64,000 nucleotides of DNA from Sinohyriopsis cumingii (Eukaryota; Mollusca; Bivalvia; Unionida; Unionidae): assembly GCA_028554795.2 (NCBI GenBank), contig CM068842.1, forward strand, positions 52,321,574 to 52,385,573, given 5' to 3'. The position numbers and the translations under genes were made by a program. Below the pieces are notes generated by a model. It saw nothing but the letters and a program-made list of their open reading frames with translations. It ran no database searches and was not told the DNA's origin. How positions within the stretch are numbered: the stretch's first letter is position 1; each line of letters opens with the position of its first letter. This document shows, piece by piece, positions 22,681 to 35,998 of this stretch.

Positions 22681-25600
22681 ATTATGAAACCAAAGATTTT
22701 CATGGAAAGTCTGTCAATCCGCTATTGTTGAATATTTATTAGCTTTGTTAAAAATTGAGTCTTATCTTCTCAAGTTTATTATTAAGTTCAGATTACACTT
22801 CTTGCAGTCAGATCAAATTTTAAGACAATTATTTCATTTTTGCACTTTTACTCAAGCATCCATTTGTACTAAACAGACCCTAGTTTAAAGAATAACCCTT
22901 TTTTATATCTTAGATTTATAGCAGTTAAAACTTGAAAGAAGGAAAACTTATCAATAAGCAATCTCAATTTTTACAATAAACTTTTGTTTATGCAAAAATG
23001 TCGTCTTTTGTTTATTATGTTGTTTGATCAGATTTCAGACTTATCAACACTCTTTGATGAAATCATTTGACTCTTACAATAGTGCTTGTTCATGAAGTAT
23101 AAAGTGAATAAATGGTTAATATATAGGTATTAAGTATCCCACATTTATGTGAATAAAGTGAATTTGATTTTTATCTGCATCACAGCAGAATTAGAAAAGT
23201 AACTGTTGTTTCAGTTTCATATAAGCAATAGACCTAGATGGGTCCTATCTAAAATTACTGTTGTTTTGGGTAAAGTTGGAGTTTGAAAAACAAGAACCAG
23301 TCTGGCTTGTTGTATGCCAGTCACAGTCTGGTGGTTTTTAGAGTTTTGGTACTGAAAATTATACTATTATGGGTACCATTAGACTTGCAAAAGGATGATA
23401 TTTTTTTTCTACTTTTTTAACTGGACATGGTATAAGTTCCTTGAGAACTTTTATCAGAAGCAATCAGATTTGCTTCTCTTAATTGATTTCATCAAGAATC
23501 AAGACATTTGTTATACCAAAAGGAAAAAGCAAGGACAAGTCTTTAATTACTAGTGTTTTGGGATACTTTTTCATGCTCATTATAGACTGGTGGTTAAGAT
23601 TTTGTCTGATTCGGAAAACTTGAGTTTGTGATGGATACTTGGTAGGCAATATAAATGGCTCCATGACATTGATTAATTTGAACACTGCCTATTACCAGAT
23701 TCATCTAAGCAGTCTCCTCAGCAGGCCAGATTAATTTGAAAATGGCTAATATTTGTGCCATAGATTTACCCAGCAGAAAACGGCCACTGTCAGCCATCTC
23801 TGATCAATAGATGTTGGATTGCAGGGCAGAGTTTGTTAAATTAGGATTCTGCTTTTGCTGGATGAGATGTACGAATGTGCCCACATTTGAGATGAAGTAT
23901 TTTTCTGTTCTGTAGGAGTAAATTTTATTATTAATTCTTTAAAAGCCTGGTAACATTTTTACCAAATTGAATCTAAGCAGATTTTGTATGGGTTCGAGGC
24001 ATTTAGTTGAATACCCCTTAAACTGTTACCCCTTTAAAAACGCTTCTTGATCTAACCCCACTCTAAGATACTCCTTGTGTTAAACATGTCACGGAAGTTC
24101 TGCTAGCAAGCAGCATGTACTATGGCTTCAAAGCCTTTAGTACATGTACGTATCTATTAGCATTTAGCTGTACCTCAGCACAGTAATGGCTATTAGGTCC
24201 CAAGTAAAAGTGAGGTTCAGAAAATGTAAACATGAAGAATTGCACACATTTGAGAAATATGAACCCATCTAAACAAATGTGAAACAAGATGAAATATATG
24301 GTAACGATGTTATAAGTTTGTAATGGTGTATAAAATAAAAGATTATGGTAGAACACGTACAGTTTTTAAAGAGATCTTCACAAAAATAAATTGCTGTATT
24401 TTCTCGGGTGGTACATGGTAAAATTCTTCATCGACATCACATCAAAATATTCAAAGAATTGACTCTAATTTAGTATTAGGGAGAGATGAGGTTTAAACCT
24501 GTCATATTTTATGTAGCAGTAACCTAGGCATTCTACCTGCTTTCCAGGATACAGGTGTTCCTTGATTTATGCCATAGATGTGTTCCTGAGTTTGTCATAA
24601 ATCAAAAGTAACGTAAATGCACATGCAGAGCTGCACATGTCACAGCACATGGTGACGAGCACAGTGGCTCAGATTTACTGTAACTTCTTCATTAAAATGA
24701 AAGAACATGAATTGATTTAAATTGACCGTAACTAGATTGTGACCTTTCCGTAGTGGCCAGGTGTCTGCTAATCAAATTATAGTTTCTTTTGCCTTAAGCA
24801 GTCCTTGGAGCATATAGACATTCACCACTCTATATACACGATATAACTCAGGCTCTGACAACTCGCAAACCCGCTTATAGCCAGAAAATACCCCAGAAAT
24901 GTATCTCTGTTTTAACTTAAAGAAAATCGCAATCAAAATTGGTAACGGAAACTTTGATGTATCACTCGTTTTATCGTAGAAAACGATATATAGGTCCTGC
25001 AAATTTTAATCAACATTATGAAATATCAACATTTGAAAAGAAGTTGTATAATTTGTTACATTTTCTTTCCAAACAACATTCTTAGTACATTATTAATGAT
25101 ATTCAAGGAAATTTCAATCAATGAAAATGTCACTGCTAGTGGAGGCAGCACTTTAATAAATAAATACCGGTCAAATAATTTTTTTATCAATTGAAATTTG
25201 TGTTCTAGTTCTGTCTTTTAGTTCCTTTTAAGAGTAATCATCTTAAATGCAATGTGTCCTCTTGTGTCCGTAAACTGTGTCAGTCTGCTGTAGCATCTAT
25301 ATTGACAAGCATTTCTCTGAGAACCTAATTAAATGCTGACCGTGTTTGGATATCAGACTAGCAGAAGCATTTGTTGTATTGTTGCACTAAATAGAAAGCT
25401 GTCCTCTGTTTCTATTATCACGTTAATTATGTCTTTTGAATCAAATAAAGGGGGTGGAATGAAAAAAAAGAACACTGAAAGGCATAAAAATCTACATGCT
25501 TAAGAACCAGCATCCCCGGTTGGTTATCTCGTTTAAGTTGATGAATTGAACAGTGTTATAAATGTTATTGTGTACATAATCTAACTAAACTACCTTGAAA

Positions 25601-26400
25601 TAACGGATTCATTCATAACTGTGATCAAAGGAGCAAGGCAACCAAGTGAAATGAGAACTTCGTAAAATAAAGAACTTTTTTCAGAGACAAGGACCATTGT
25701 GGGGAAAAATGGTTTCAGAGAATTCCTGAATTTGCACATAGAGATATCTTCAAGGATGATAAGAAGTTTCATTATTACTTGCAGTGAAATTATGGCATCA
25801 ATATTTTACTAATTAAACAGTACAAAAATTGAGTTTCAATGGAGACATTTGTCTTACAAAACAAAATATTGCATGCTTTTGATATAAAAAAAGAATCTTG
25901 TTTGGAGGTGTATCAACAGTTAGTTTGGTTCCCTGCTTAATAGACTCCTTGTTTCGCAACAAAAATTACCACTGCAGGACCCAGACTATGTAACAAAATA
26001 AAAGTCCATGACATAATACTTGAAAACAATCATGTATCGTGTTGTCTGTTGAAACAAAGTGGAATCATGTTATTGATCTTTCAGATGTTGGACATTTTGA
26101 AAAGTAATTCATACCAAATAGTGAACAACATCCTCAGAAAAAGTGCTTTATTGGCAATTATTCTCTATGTGATTATAAAAGAAGGATTCAGTCATTAAAC
26201 AGCCCAGTTCTCCCCCTCCCTCAACCCTGGGGTTCTCTGGATGTCTAGTGAATTTTTGGGAGGTCCCTCAGTAATGCACGCCCTCACTTATAGTGCAGTC
26301 TATGTTTTTGGACCCCGATGTGCACGAGTTATTGAGGGAGAGGTGTATGCAGATCGAACTTGTTTCTTGTGGAAGGCATTTCAAACAGGGAGGGAAGGAG
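22681..26400. other. No gene seen apart from a possible MITE end
   Basis: AT-rich DNA with poly-T runs. Short frames on both strands lack motifs. The only structured item is the possible MITE terminus at 24549. Confidence 0.5.
24549..24620. mobile_element. Possible end of a Tc1/mariner-type MITE
   Basis: The stretch starts CAGGTGTTCCTTGATTTATG and soon carries the near complement CATAAATCAA, a layout common at Tc1/mariner/Tigger MITE ends. The opposite end was not located, so this may be chance. Confidence 0.25.
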
Positions 26401-26415
26401 TCTCTCTCTCTGTTG

Positions 26416-26658
26416 GGGGCCGTAAGTGGCCGAGTGGTTTAAAGCACTCTCCATTACGGATCACTGCCATCTCACCTCTGTCTGCATAGGTTCGAGTCTC
26501 AGATTCGGCTAATGTGGGTATTTGAGAAAGCTTGCCAGTAACTTCTCGAGGGTCGGTGGTTCTTTCCGGGGATTTTCCACGTTCTTTCTACACCATTAAT
26601 ACTGGCCGTCATGTATAGCCTGTTGTGTGCTGAAAAATGGCGTTAAACCCTACAACAA
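26416..26658 (+). mobile_element. tRNA-derived SINE, family A, with target duplication
   Basis: Head GGCCGAGTGGTTTAAAGC, box B GGTTCGAGTCT, and end AAACCCTACAACAA. Flanked by CTCTCTCTGTTG at 26404-26415 and 26659-26670. This is one of two + strand copies and the better preserved of them. Confidence 0.85.
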
Positions 26659-27324
26659 CTCTCTCTGTTGAGTGGAAATAATCCAGAAAACCAGAATGTT
26701 TCCTTAGGTAACAGTCTCTTACACACATCTGCCCCTTTCATGATAATATGCAAAGATGTCTCACTTGTATTTGCCATACACTACCAGCTTAACTTGAAGG
26801 TCTCATATCAGATTCAAAAGCAAGATGGCTTTTATCGTTAGAGAAGATAGTAGAACTGATTTGTCTGTTGTTTAGGTGAAAGAACAGTCATGTTGTTGCA
26901 GTGGAAATGAGAGTTGCATTAGCAAAGATGTTAGGGATTATCAAGCATAAGTAAGACATTAAGGCAAAAATGTTATTGATCCAGTGATCACTATGCAAGG
27001 AATGGTTCCAGGGTGTTACAGCCATCAAGGGCAATGCACGAGGATGATTGATGATAAAAAATGCTGTAAGATTTGCTAGGGATTTAGGGATAAATAAAAA
27101 AAAATATAATTTAAAGCTTCTAATGGTTGGTTAGAAACTTTCCTGAAGAGACACAACATTGTTTAAATCCATCAATAGCGAAAAAGGGGAGGTGGATACA
27201 CTGTGAGATGAATACACTATGAGGTGGATACACTGTGAGGTGAAAAATGGAAAGCGTAACTACCTGGATTGTGTGAACAGTAATAATAATAATAATGTGT
27301 GTGTCTGTGATTTGAATTTTTAAC

Positions 27325-27595
27325 ATAGCTTTAACAATTTTTCAGTCATATCGCTATGATGTCTGCAGTGTGGCAGTTTATAGTGATGTTTAGCACTGGG
27401 GCATCATGCCGCAGACACGTAGCATGATGTCCCACCCAGTCACTTTATCCTGACACTGATCTCTTAATGCAGAGCGCCAAGCGAGGTAGCTGTTAGTACC
27501 ATTTTTATAAGTCTTTGGTATGACTTGGCCGTGGTTCGAACCCATGACCTCCTGTATCTGAGGAGGATGCTCTAACCACTAGGCCACCGGAGTGG
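27325..27595 (-). mobile_element. tRNA-derived SINE, family C (bivalve-type)
   Basis: The - strand head GGTGGCCTAGTGGTTAGAGC has a good box A, and GGTTCGAACC gives box B. The body includes the complements of CAGAGCGCCAAGCGAGGTAG and GATGTCCCACCCAGTCAC, and the far end has CAGTCATATCGC. I recall this body from SINEs widespread in bivalve genomes; the exact family name cannot be given without a search. An (AAT)n run (27595-27632) abuts the head. Confidence 0.75.

Positions 27596-27632
<37 letters not shown>
27595..27632 (+). repeat. (AAT)n microsatellite
   Basis: About 12 AAT units abutting the head of the family C SINE. A shorter AAT run lies near 27280-27296. Confidence 0.95.
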
Positions 27633-27633
<1 letters not shown>

Positions 27634-28703
27634 TGAAGAAAGTTTGAATGTTGAACCTGCATACAGAGTTCACCTGTGAACAAAGCAAACTTTATCATGG
27701 ATGGCTGCTTTTGTCAGGTTTAACTGTACACTTAACCTGTACAATGTTGAAGTTCTCTTTCATACTGAAATACATAAAAATATGAGTTATAGTATGATTT
27801 GCCAGGACATTAGGCAATATCACTGAGAGTAGATGGGGGTATTTTTTCTTCTTTTTTCTTGTTGGGCCATAATGCAAAATAGCTCTTGAACATCAAACTC
27901 TGCCCATACAATGGTGTGATGAGCAGTTACAGAATATAAAACAGCACATGTACCAGGTGGGAATTCCTGTAAGAACATGCTCTGACTTGGCAATACAGGA
28001 CTTCAGTGGAAAGAAATTGAGGCAAACTTAAAGTCACACCCGGTTGCATAATAGGGAGTTGACATTATGAGAGTTAGTCATGGCTCAGGAATGTATTAAT
28101 GTCATTTCAATTAAGTTGTACAGGTATGTTGTTTATAAAGCCTATAGAGTTTGATTTCAGCACACCAAAAACTTGATCTAAGGGACTTAATACAGTTAAA
28201 ACGTTTGATTAATAGGACTGCTGATTACCAAACTTCTTTGATATTAATTGAATTGAAGTTGACATTCTTGTATTGTGTAAATTGCAACTGATTTAATAGG
28301 CTAATGCATGTCATATATATATATAAACTTTTAAATATCTTTGTAAAGAATAGGACTGATATTGTCATACTACAACTGTCAGTGTTTGAATTGGATATAG
28401 ATTATAAAGACTGTTACAAGTAAGGTTTAATTTTTGAACAAAAAGGTCAATCTTGAGGCAGTATATTATGGTTGTAGATGTAAATCTCATTGTCAAAGAA
28501 AGTATCAGCAGAGAATGAGTCTAGCTAGTGTTTGAAATCCATAGCATACTTTTTAGGGTTATTTAGAATGATTTCTTGAACTCGTGCCAAAGTCTCCACC
28601 AAATATTTTGTGTACAGCAAGATCTGATGATACAAAAGAAAGTGACCACATCTTCTCTCATTGCTGTTATCTGTGACTGTTTGCTGATATGGTAAAGCCT
28701 TGT

Positions 28704-28947
28704 TGTTGTAGTGCTTGTAGGGTTTAACACCATTTTTCAGCACACGATAGGCTATACATGTCAGCCAGTATTAATGGTGGAGGAAGAACCCGGTATAAAC
28801 CCTGGAAAGAACCACCGACCCACGAGAAGCTACTGGCAAGCTTTCTCACATATCCACGTTAGCCGAATCTGAGACTCGAACCCACACAGACAGAGGTGAG
28901 ATGGCAATGAGCCGTAATGGAGAGTGCTTTAGACCACTCGGGACCCC
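28704..28947 (-). mobile_element. tRNA-derived SINE, family A, 13-bp target duplication
   Basis: The complete body is present in reverse orientation, from the GTTGTAGTGCTTGTAGGG tail to the ACCACTCGGGACC head. It is flanked by an exact 13-bp duplication GGTAAAGCCTTGT (28691-28703 and 28948-28960). The head lacks part of box A (GGCCACT deleted). An apparent reading frame here is not coding. Confidence 0.87.
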
Positions 28948-28965
28948 GGTAAAGCCTTGTGTCTA

Positions 28966-28970
28966 TGTGT

Positions 28971-29014
<44 letters not shown>

Positions 29015-29034
29015 GTATGTATATATGTATGTAT
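28966..29034 (+). repeat. (TG)n microsatellite
   Basis: A long TG run with ATG and GCG interruptions, directly after the duplicated site of the SINE at 28704-28947. Confidence 0.95.
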
Positions 29035-29884
29035 TCTTGTCCTACATTGCAACAGTCTTAAGCTGTATGTTGATTATTGTAAATCCTTGTTATAGAAGTA
29101 AACATACATTTGTGAGTGGAAGCCCTATCAAGTCACTGATGTTACCTTTTGCTGGACACAGCAGATCTTGTGTTTTGTCTATGTAGTGTCTTCTTTGGAA
29201 ATCTTAGAATGCTTTAATGGACCATGGTTCTTTTGTGACGAGATGTCATTGATTGAGAAACATCTATGTTACATACACTTCATTATCGGTGACTACACGA
29301 CAAAATATACCTATGATGCCATTCTTACTTTCTTTACAGCTTTTGTATATTTTGCATAACTTTTTGGAAGTATAAAGAGAATGTCAGTAAATTATTACTA
29401 GTCAAAGCGTAAATCCCATTTGAGCTTTAAAGCTATGTTTTGGGTCATTCTGGGGTAGCAGAATAAAAATTTCTTTCATGGAGTTCAGTATAATCAGATG
29501 ATCTGGTATAGGAAAGCTTTATAAGGCATTCCACTTTTTATCATTTTTGTGTGTTGCTTATTAGATTTCCATCCATTCCTTAGTACTGACGTGTGTGAGT
29601 GTGGTGAGTTGGGGATTGGTTATTCTAGTATTTTAAAGTCCTTAACTGTAGTGAAACTTGAATGAATATACACAAATGTATTTGATTTGTTTGTTGTTTG
29701 TTTTTTTAGTTTGATAGTGATCTAATTTCATTAGCTTGTAACTCAAATCAGCAGTCCAGGCAGACCTAAGTATGGATAGTATGTTAGTAGATCTGCCAGC
29801 TGCATGAACAAATTAAATATTTATGGATAGGCAGTTCCTCCCATCTCTTACACCCTCCTAGGCAAAGCCTAAAATCCAGCTTTG

Positions 29885-30140
29885 AACACTTGTTGTTTGG
29901 GTTTAATGCCATTTCTGAGTGCAGGATAGGCTCTACTTTGCAGCCAGTATAACTGACTGGTGGTGGAAGAACCTGGGTAAACCCCATTAAGAATCACAGA
30001 CCCACAGGTAGCTACTGGCAGCTTTTTCTCAGATACCCACATTGGCTGAGCCTGAGACTCGAACCCACATTGACAGAGGTGATATGACAGTGATTTGTAA
30101 AGGTGAGTGCTTTAGACCACTCAGTCACCCAGTGCCCTGC
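29885..30140 (-). mobile_element. tRNA-derived SINE, family A, older copy
   Basis: Body blocks match other copies: GGTGGAAGAACCTGGGTAAA, GCTACTGGCAGC, GACTCGAACCCACA and ACCACTCAGTCACCCAG. More substitutions than the 28704 copy and no clear flanking duplication. Confidence 0.75.
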
Positions 30141-30302
30141 CTGAACTGTAAAACATTTTCACTTTGGCTGGCTTGGATTCCAAGGGGAAAATGGTGTAAT
30201 ATTAGCAGATGCTTAAAAAAAACGTTGGTTGGATTACATCTTACGATGTTTACTCACTTGAAAGAATGTTAAAACTATTGTGTATCATATTTTGGTTGTG
30301 TG

Positions 30303-30303
30303 C

Positions 30304-30378
<75 letters not shown>
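30303..30378 (+). repeat. (GT)n(TA)n microsatellite
   Basis: A short GT run followed by about 32 TA units. Both strands yield Tyr/Ile-rich frames that are artefacts. Confidence 0.97.
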
Positions 30379-30381
<3 letters not shown>

Positions 30382-33300
30382 TAAAATTGTACACCAGATT
30401 GACATTTTTACTTCTGCATTACGAGGAATAGAAATGTACATGACATTGTCGACAAGCTATGTTCAACATTGTTGCAGTGTGTCAAGATTTCATGTTTATT
30501 TTGCATTTCTTTGTTCGACTAATAAGAATTTCTTATTGAACAATTGGAGTTACTATTTACAACCTTGTATTCATAGAGCATATATTTTATTCAGAGGCTT
30601 GGTCATTCTCTTTTCTTGCATGAACACCTTTACATCTTGCATATATGGTATAAACTAAATGTTTGCCATAATATTCTAAATTTGGAGCTTCTTAGACTGG
30701 GACTATATCATTTACCTTTCTTTCTTGGCACAAATAGGACCAGTAGTCTAGACTGGTTCACCATTTTCTGATTGGTACCTTAACATAAATCAGATAGTGA
30801 AGTGTTGACAAATTGCAGGTAATTTCTGAGGGCTTTTGAAAGTGGCATGGAGAAAAGTATGGAAATTATAAGCTAATAATTGACTGCTTCACAGATTCTT
30901 CCTGCCACATCTCATTGAGTGCCAACATAACAAAGTACTCGCCAAGTATTGTACAGAAATCACTTAGTTGTTTGACATAAGGAGATCTGTTTGAATGATA
31001 ATAAACTTAACTCTGCCAACAATGTCCAAGAACTTATGGAATGTTCATTGTTGCTTACTAATTTATATAGAGAAAGGAATTATGCTGTAGTTTGTATACT
31101 CCATTGAAAATTTGCACAAATTGTACTACATTGTCATCATTTAATTCTGAGGAAAACATAGCAGTGACTTGGTCTTTGATAATATTTTTTCCATGTGCTT
31201 ATCAAAGGATTCTTTCTTTTAAAAGAAAACCAGCAAGCAAACAAAAAGCTTGTTAATTTGTATACATTTTTTATTTTAAAGGAATGTAATTGTAATGGGT
31301 TCCCCAATTGTTCATTTGTCTAGATTGGTTAATTCATGCATGATGTATGTTTATTTATTTTATTTAACATGACTTCTGTCCAAAACCTAGTCCACATTAC
31401 GAAGAGCTTTACTCAGGATGATCCTAAAACTGGTAGAGAATAGATGGATATCTGGTCAATTGGTGGAAATGTTAGTACTGTCACAATAAATATAGTAAAA
31501 ACCAAAAACTCCTACAACTGTGTACAGCACAACACACAACTAAAGGTGTAATGTGCTGACACTGGCTGGTGTAACTGTAATGCAATGAATGATGCCTTCC
31601 CCACAGGAAAATTACTTCAGCATGGGAAGTAATTACATTGACAACAGTTGTCTAAGTCTGAAATCCCTCATTTCCTGACTGGGACTGATCTTTAATGAAG
31701 CAAAATGCTGCACTAGTGTTGGTATGGTGGTTAAAGAATTGGAAAACAAAACTAGGCAGTATTTCTCCCAACAAAAGGAAAATTATGCATGTGTGTGGAT
31801 TTATCAACATATACGATCAACATATGGATTTATCAACAGATAACAGTGTATGTATTTATCAAACAATTATTTTCAATTTATGGATTTATCAGCAGAAAAT
31901 GCATAATGATATAAAATGGAGAGACATCGAGGCATCAAACAACATGACACAAGTAGTTTCTAAAAGGAGTAACATTTCTTTGCTGGAGTGGCACACTAAT
32001 TATGTTTTTTTTTATGGGGGCTTTTTTGTTTTTTTTTTTTACTTTTGCACCGATTTATGTAGAGATAAAGTAACTTATGCAGAAAATTCATTTTTAGTAG
32101 CAGCAGTTACTGAGCCTGACAATATTGCTTAGCTAATCTAGTTTCATACCAAATATATACTGTTTATCTGATGTGAATACATTCTCCCCGAGTGGAGAAA
32201 AGTCTGTATGACCCTTTTGTACACCACTCTGTATGTTACATGGTCATGTGCAGAAGGTGGATATAACCTTTCATTCTTTTTCACATAGCCATACTGTGCA
32301 GACTGTCGACAACTAACATTTCTGCAAATTAGTAGTCCCTTTTTAGTGTTAACAATCTCAATGTTACCACTTTCCTTTCATTCTTAGAGAACAGTCTAGT
32401 TGCCTTTTCTTCGCCCCTCAGAACTTCATTCTTTGAAGGGCTTCCGAGGCTACCTAATATTCCATCATTTTGTGGAGGACATATACTGTGGTATGGGCAA
32501 GTCCCTAAGGACAATAACAGACCCTGCTCACATGTTGAGGACCTTCTTTCCTCCATCTTTAATTGAAAAACTTTTCTTTATAATTTCACCACATGCTCAC
32601 ATTAACTTAACATTATGTGTTTGCATGAATGCTTCAATAAACACAGGTGGAATATATTATATTTTTCTTCAGAAAAAACTAAGGTAGTTTCCATTTGTTT
32701 ATTCTTTGCTTAGGACGAGTTCTGCATCCACAACCATGGTCTTAGTGCATACACAGGGGTGTATGCAGTATGTCACTGGTACAAACATGTGAGATTCACA
32801 GTGACACCGCTTTTTCTTGTTAGCAGCATAATGGAATCTAGTTGATTTATGGCATACATATCATTGATGGAATTAGGACCACATTGGTGTTTCCTCAGTT
32901 GTGAAATCATTCATGTAGCCAGGATTGGTCTGTAGCTTTCTCCACCTTCCCTGGAACATAGCTTGGAAATCTTCATTGTCATGCCTTAAAATAGAACAAA
33001 ATGTACTTTTCATAGCAAATACAAATAACTATATATACACTTTCTCTGCATAAAAAGGACAAGTAATTTATGCAATCAGCATTCCCCTCCTCTACCCTGA
33101 GGATCTGCTCTTGGTCTTGACTGAGAAAATTTGTAACACCACTCTGAATGTATTTGGTTACAGTAACCATCTTAGAGCTACCAACAGATCACAGGTGCTT
33201 TTGGCTAGTAACGGAAGTGTTTTGGGTGAACTTTTGTTATAATCATTGCCCGTTCTTTTCATGGGATTTGGAGTAAATGTGGTATTAACCACAAGAAGTT

Positions 33301-34056
33301 GATAGCCATAATAGAAGATGAACTTGGCTTGTACTGGGCAAAGGGAGATCAGAATGACTTGTTTAAACTAAGATTTGTATTCATTTTCTATCAAGGTCAA
33401 GAAAGAGTACCAAGGTCACCGCTGCAAAGAGAAACATATGGCCCCTACCTATATCACTGTGCTGATTTTATTTACTTGTATTATTTATCCAGAATGGGTT
33501 TTGCTGCCAAGAAACCAGATAATCACTAGAGGTTTATTTATTTGCTGAATATCAAAGGAATGGCAAGCATCCTGTTTTTCGTTGCCATTCCTAGCATTTC
33601 TCCACCCCATCCCCCACAGCCCTTGATTATAAAAGAAAAGAAAAAAAATCCCAACTTTGATTTGTGCATCTAATTTAGCTGGTTTAGCAGTACTTTAAAT
33701 GCTTAGTGCATTATTTATACTAAAAATTATAATATTTGTAATGTAACAAAAAACAAACCCAAAACCTTCTACCCTAATTTTAAAGGCAGTGCAATAGGAA
33801 ACACACACATTGAAACTTTAGTCAGGACAGTTGCACAGATGATAAATTGATTCCATTGTAGGACATATTGATTCCTTTTACATGGACACAGAACTTAGAC
33901 AACATTGGCACCTTGTTATGCAGTATTGGGAGACAGTTTTGTAAATCTCTACAATGAAAAATTTCAGGTGGAATAAACCATTGATACATTATATTAACTC
34001 AGGCTTTTAAAATTATACTATCACAGCAGTGTGTGGGGCATATGGTGTTTCCTGTG
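30379..34056. other. No gene seen
   Basis: Long intron-like stretch. The frame at 31695-32132 is Asn/Ile-rich with a poly-T-derived Phe run and no motif, and contains repeated ATGGATTTATCAAC phrases near 31795-31890. Confidence 0.5.
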
Positions 34057-34172
34057 CAGCGTTCCCTTTACCCTTATTTATGTATCAAGACTCCAAATTT
34101 TTAATTTGACCCTTTGTTCTAACGCCAAGGGGATTTTTTAACCTTGATCTGGTACCACTAGGGGAAACACTG
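34057..34172. mobile_element. Short hAT-like MITE
   Basis: Ends are CAGCGTTCCCTTTACCC and, on the complement, CAGTGTTTCCCCTAG, a terminus style typical of hAT elements. No clean 8-bp duplication remains, so it is old or imprecisely bounded. It shares ends with 36808-36965. Confidence 0.45.
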
Positions 34173-34434
34173 CTATGTCTGTTAGTCTGTAGGTAAGACT
34201 TTAAGCTTTAAATTTGGTTAATTGATGGCATTGGGGTGGGGCAGTTGTGTTCTATTAATACATTTCTGTTCAGCTTGTTTGTTTTATTTTACAGCACTTC
34301 TGGCAGTGGTCTCTTGTTCTAGTAAATATTTCTTAGTAATGTAGTCCTAAAAATTAAGCTAGATTTGAATTTTGTTCCAGGATGGTGGGCCCAGGCCCTT
34401 ATTCCTAGTCACCTTTGGAAAATTCCAGTCATTT

Positions 34435-34622
34435 TCACTTGTTAAAATGGTATTAGTTTCTTTTCAATTTGTGTTTATGGCACAGCAATGCTTTTGAAGG
34501 CTGTGTCTTGTCTAGCTATGTAAAGTGCCATTCCCAAGGGCATGCCACTGATTGTGTGAATTGAAAATGCACCCTTCTGGCCCCAAGTCCAACACCTTAA
34601 TCACTGGGCCACTAGGGTAGGC
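34435..34622 (-). mobile_element. tRNA-derived SINE, family B
   Basis: The complement reads CCTAGTGGCCCAGTGATTAAG, then GCCCTTGGGAATGGCACTTT and a tail with GCATTGCTGTGCC. This is a tRNA-like head followed by the CCTTGGGxAxxGCACTTT core seen in many invertebrate SINEs. The box B site is weak. Confidence 0.5.
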
Positions 34623-34840
34623 ATTTGTACAAAATACAACTTGACTACTTTCAATACAAACCAGCATTTTGTATCCAGCTGTTAACCTTTTCACCCTTAA
34701 AGTAATGCTAACCAATGTTGAAAAAGCTTGTCAGATGATGAATTTGATCTGTTGGGTTGTGGTAGACATACATGAAGGATATGTTCCAGCCTAATTAACT
34801 TGTTCATGGTCCTGTTGTTAAATATCTGCAGCATGTCTTA

Positions 34841-34932
34841 AGTTGAACCATATCAGAGGCTCCTCAAGGATAGTAGTCATTACATAGTTCATGTCCAAGT
34901 TGAACCATATCAGAGGCTCCTCAGGGATAGTA
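34841..34932 (+). repeat. 57-bp direct repeat, two copies
   Basis: AGTTGAACCATATCAGAGGC followed by TCCTCA(A/G)GGATAGTAG starts at 34841 and again at 34898. Confidence 0.9.
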
Positions 34933-35746
34933 GCTGTTAAAATTTCATCACCTTGAGAGTAAGATAGGCTCATAGGTTTTTATTTATATTCAGAAATTGA
35001 ATAATTATGATAACTATATGATCACATATAAATGCATTACTTTGTTCTTAATAACATGAAAAAATATCATTTTCTGATCGACATTCCCTCACCTTATGCA
35101 AAAGTGTACACAAAAAGAAGACATCCATGTTTCCTGTTGCCACACTATCAGTCAGTTTCTGTTCCACTAATTCTTGGATAACACAGGCCAAGGATTATCC
35201 CAGCTTTATTTGAAGGTTAATTAAGATTTATTTGTATTCCACTGAAGTGTTACAGGTGGTTACTGTCAAAGCTGCTAGGTGTTATGGTTTCATTTGCAAA
35301 GCAGCTTAACAGAAACAACATGTTTCCATATTTTTGGTTAGTCTCAATGATGGCTTGGGCAGTGGAGCCAAATTTATGCTTAAACTTCCAGTATCAAACA
35401 AGGTATCAAACATTCAGAATTTAATAGTTTTAAATGCAAGATAAAAGAAAAGGAAGATGTACTTGACTCTGTTTCATTTCCTGTAGATTAAAAATGAAGT
35501 ACTGTAATTCTCATTCACCTGGTTTCATTTTCAAGTATTTGGTGAATAACCTGGGATGTTCTCTTTGTAGGATCTTCAATAATGATAACCAGTACTATTT
35601 TACAAATCAGATATGACGATGTTCCTTGAAAATGTAATATTTTTTGGCTGAATGTTGTTTGGAGTTGTTTTTAAATGAGAATAATATCTTACCACTAAAA
35701 CGTTGTTTGCGCCTTCAGGTTGTGATAATTCCTATCACTTTTATTT

Positions 35747-35998
35747 CAGTTGTTATTGTTGTAGGGTTTAGCGCCATTTTTCAGCACAAGATAGGCTAAA
35801 CATGGCGGCAAGTATAATTGCTGGAGGAAGAACCCTGGAAAACCCCGGGAAGAATCACCGACCCACAAGAAGCAACTGGCAGGCTTTCTCACATACCCAC
35901 GTTAGCCGAGCATAAGACTCAAACTCATGCAGACAGAGGTGAGATGGCAGTGATCCATAACGGTGAGCGCTTTAGATCACTCGGCCACTCAGGGCCCC
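35747..35998 (-). mobile_element. tRNA-derived SINE, family A, with target duplication
   Basis: Near-consensus reverse copy, from a GTTGTTATTGTTG tail to the CACTCGGCCACTCAGGGCCC head. Flanked by CTTTTATTT (35738-35746 and 35999-36007). The open frame at 35818-36009 is SINE sequence, not a gene. Confidence 0.83.

Noticed and set aside
27500..27595. tRNA gene on the - strand
   Set aside because: It is the head of a family C SINE; no acceptor-stem pairing was found.
28901..29186. Cys/Val-rich frames
   Set aside because: Produced by the TG microsatellite and the end of a SINE.
30042..30272. 76-codon frame starting in a SINE
   Set aside because: First half is family A SINE; no coding signal after it.
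30209..30658. 149-codon + strand frame and 63-codon - strand frame
   Set aside because: Their length comes from the TA microsatellite; the remainder is AT-rich without motifs.
31695..32132. 145-codon + strand frame
   Set aside because: Contains slippage-like repeats and a poly-T Phe run; no splice context or family.
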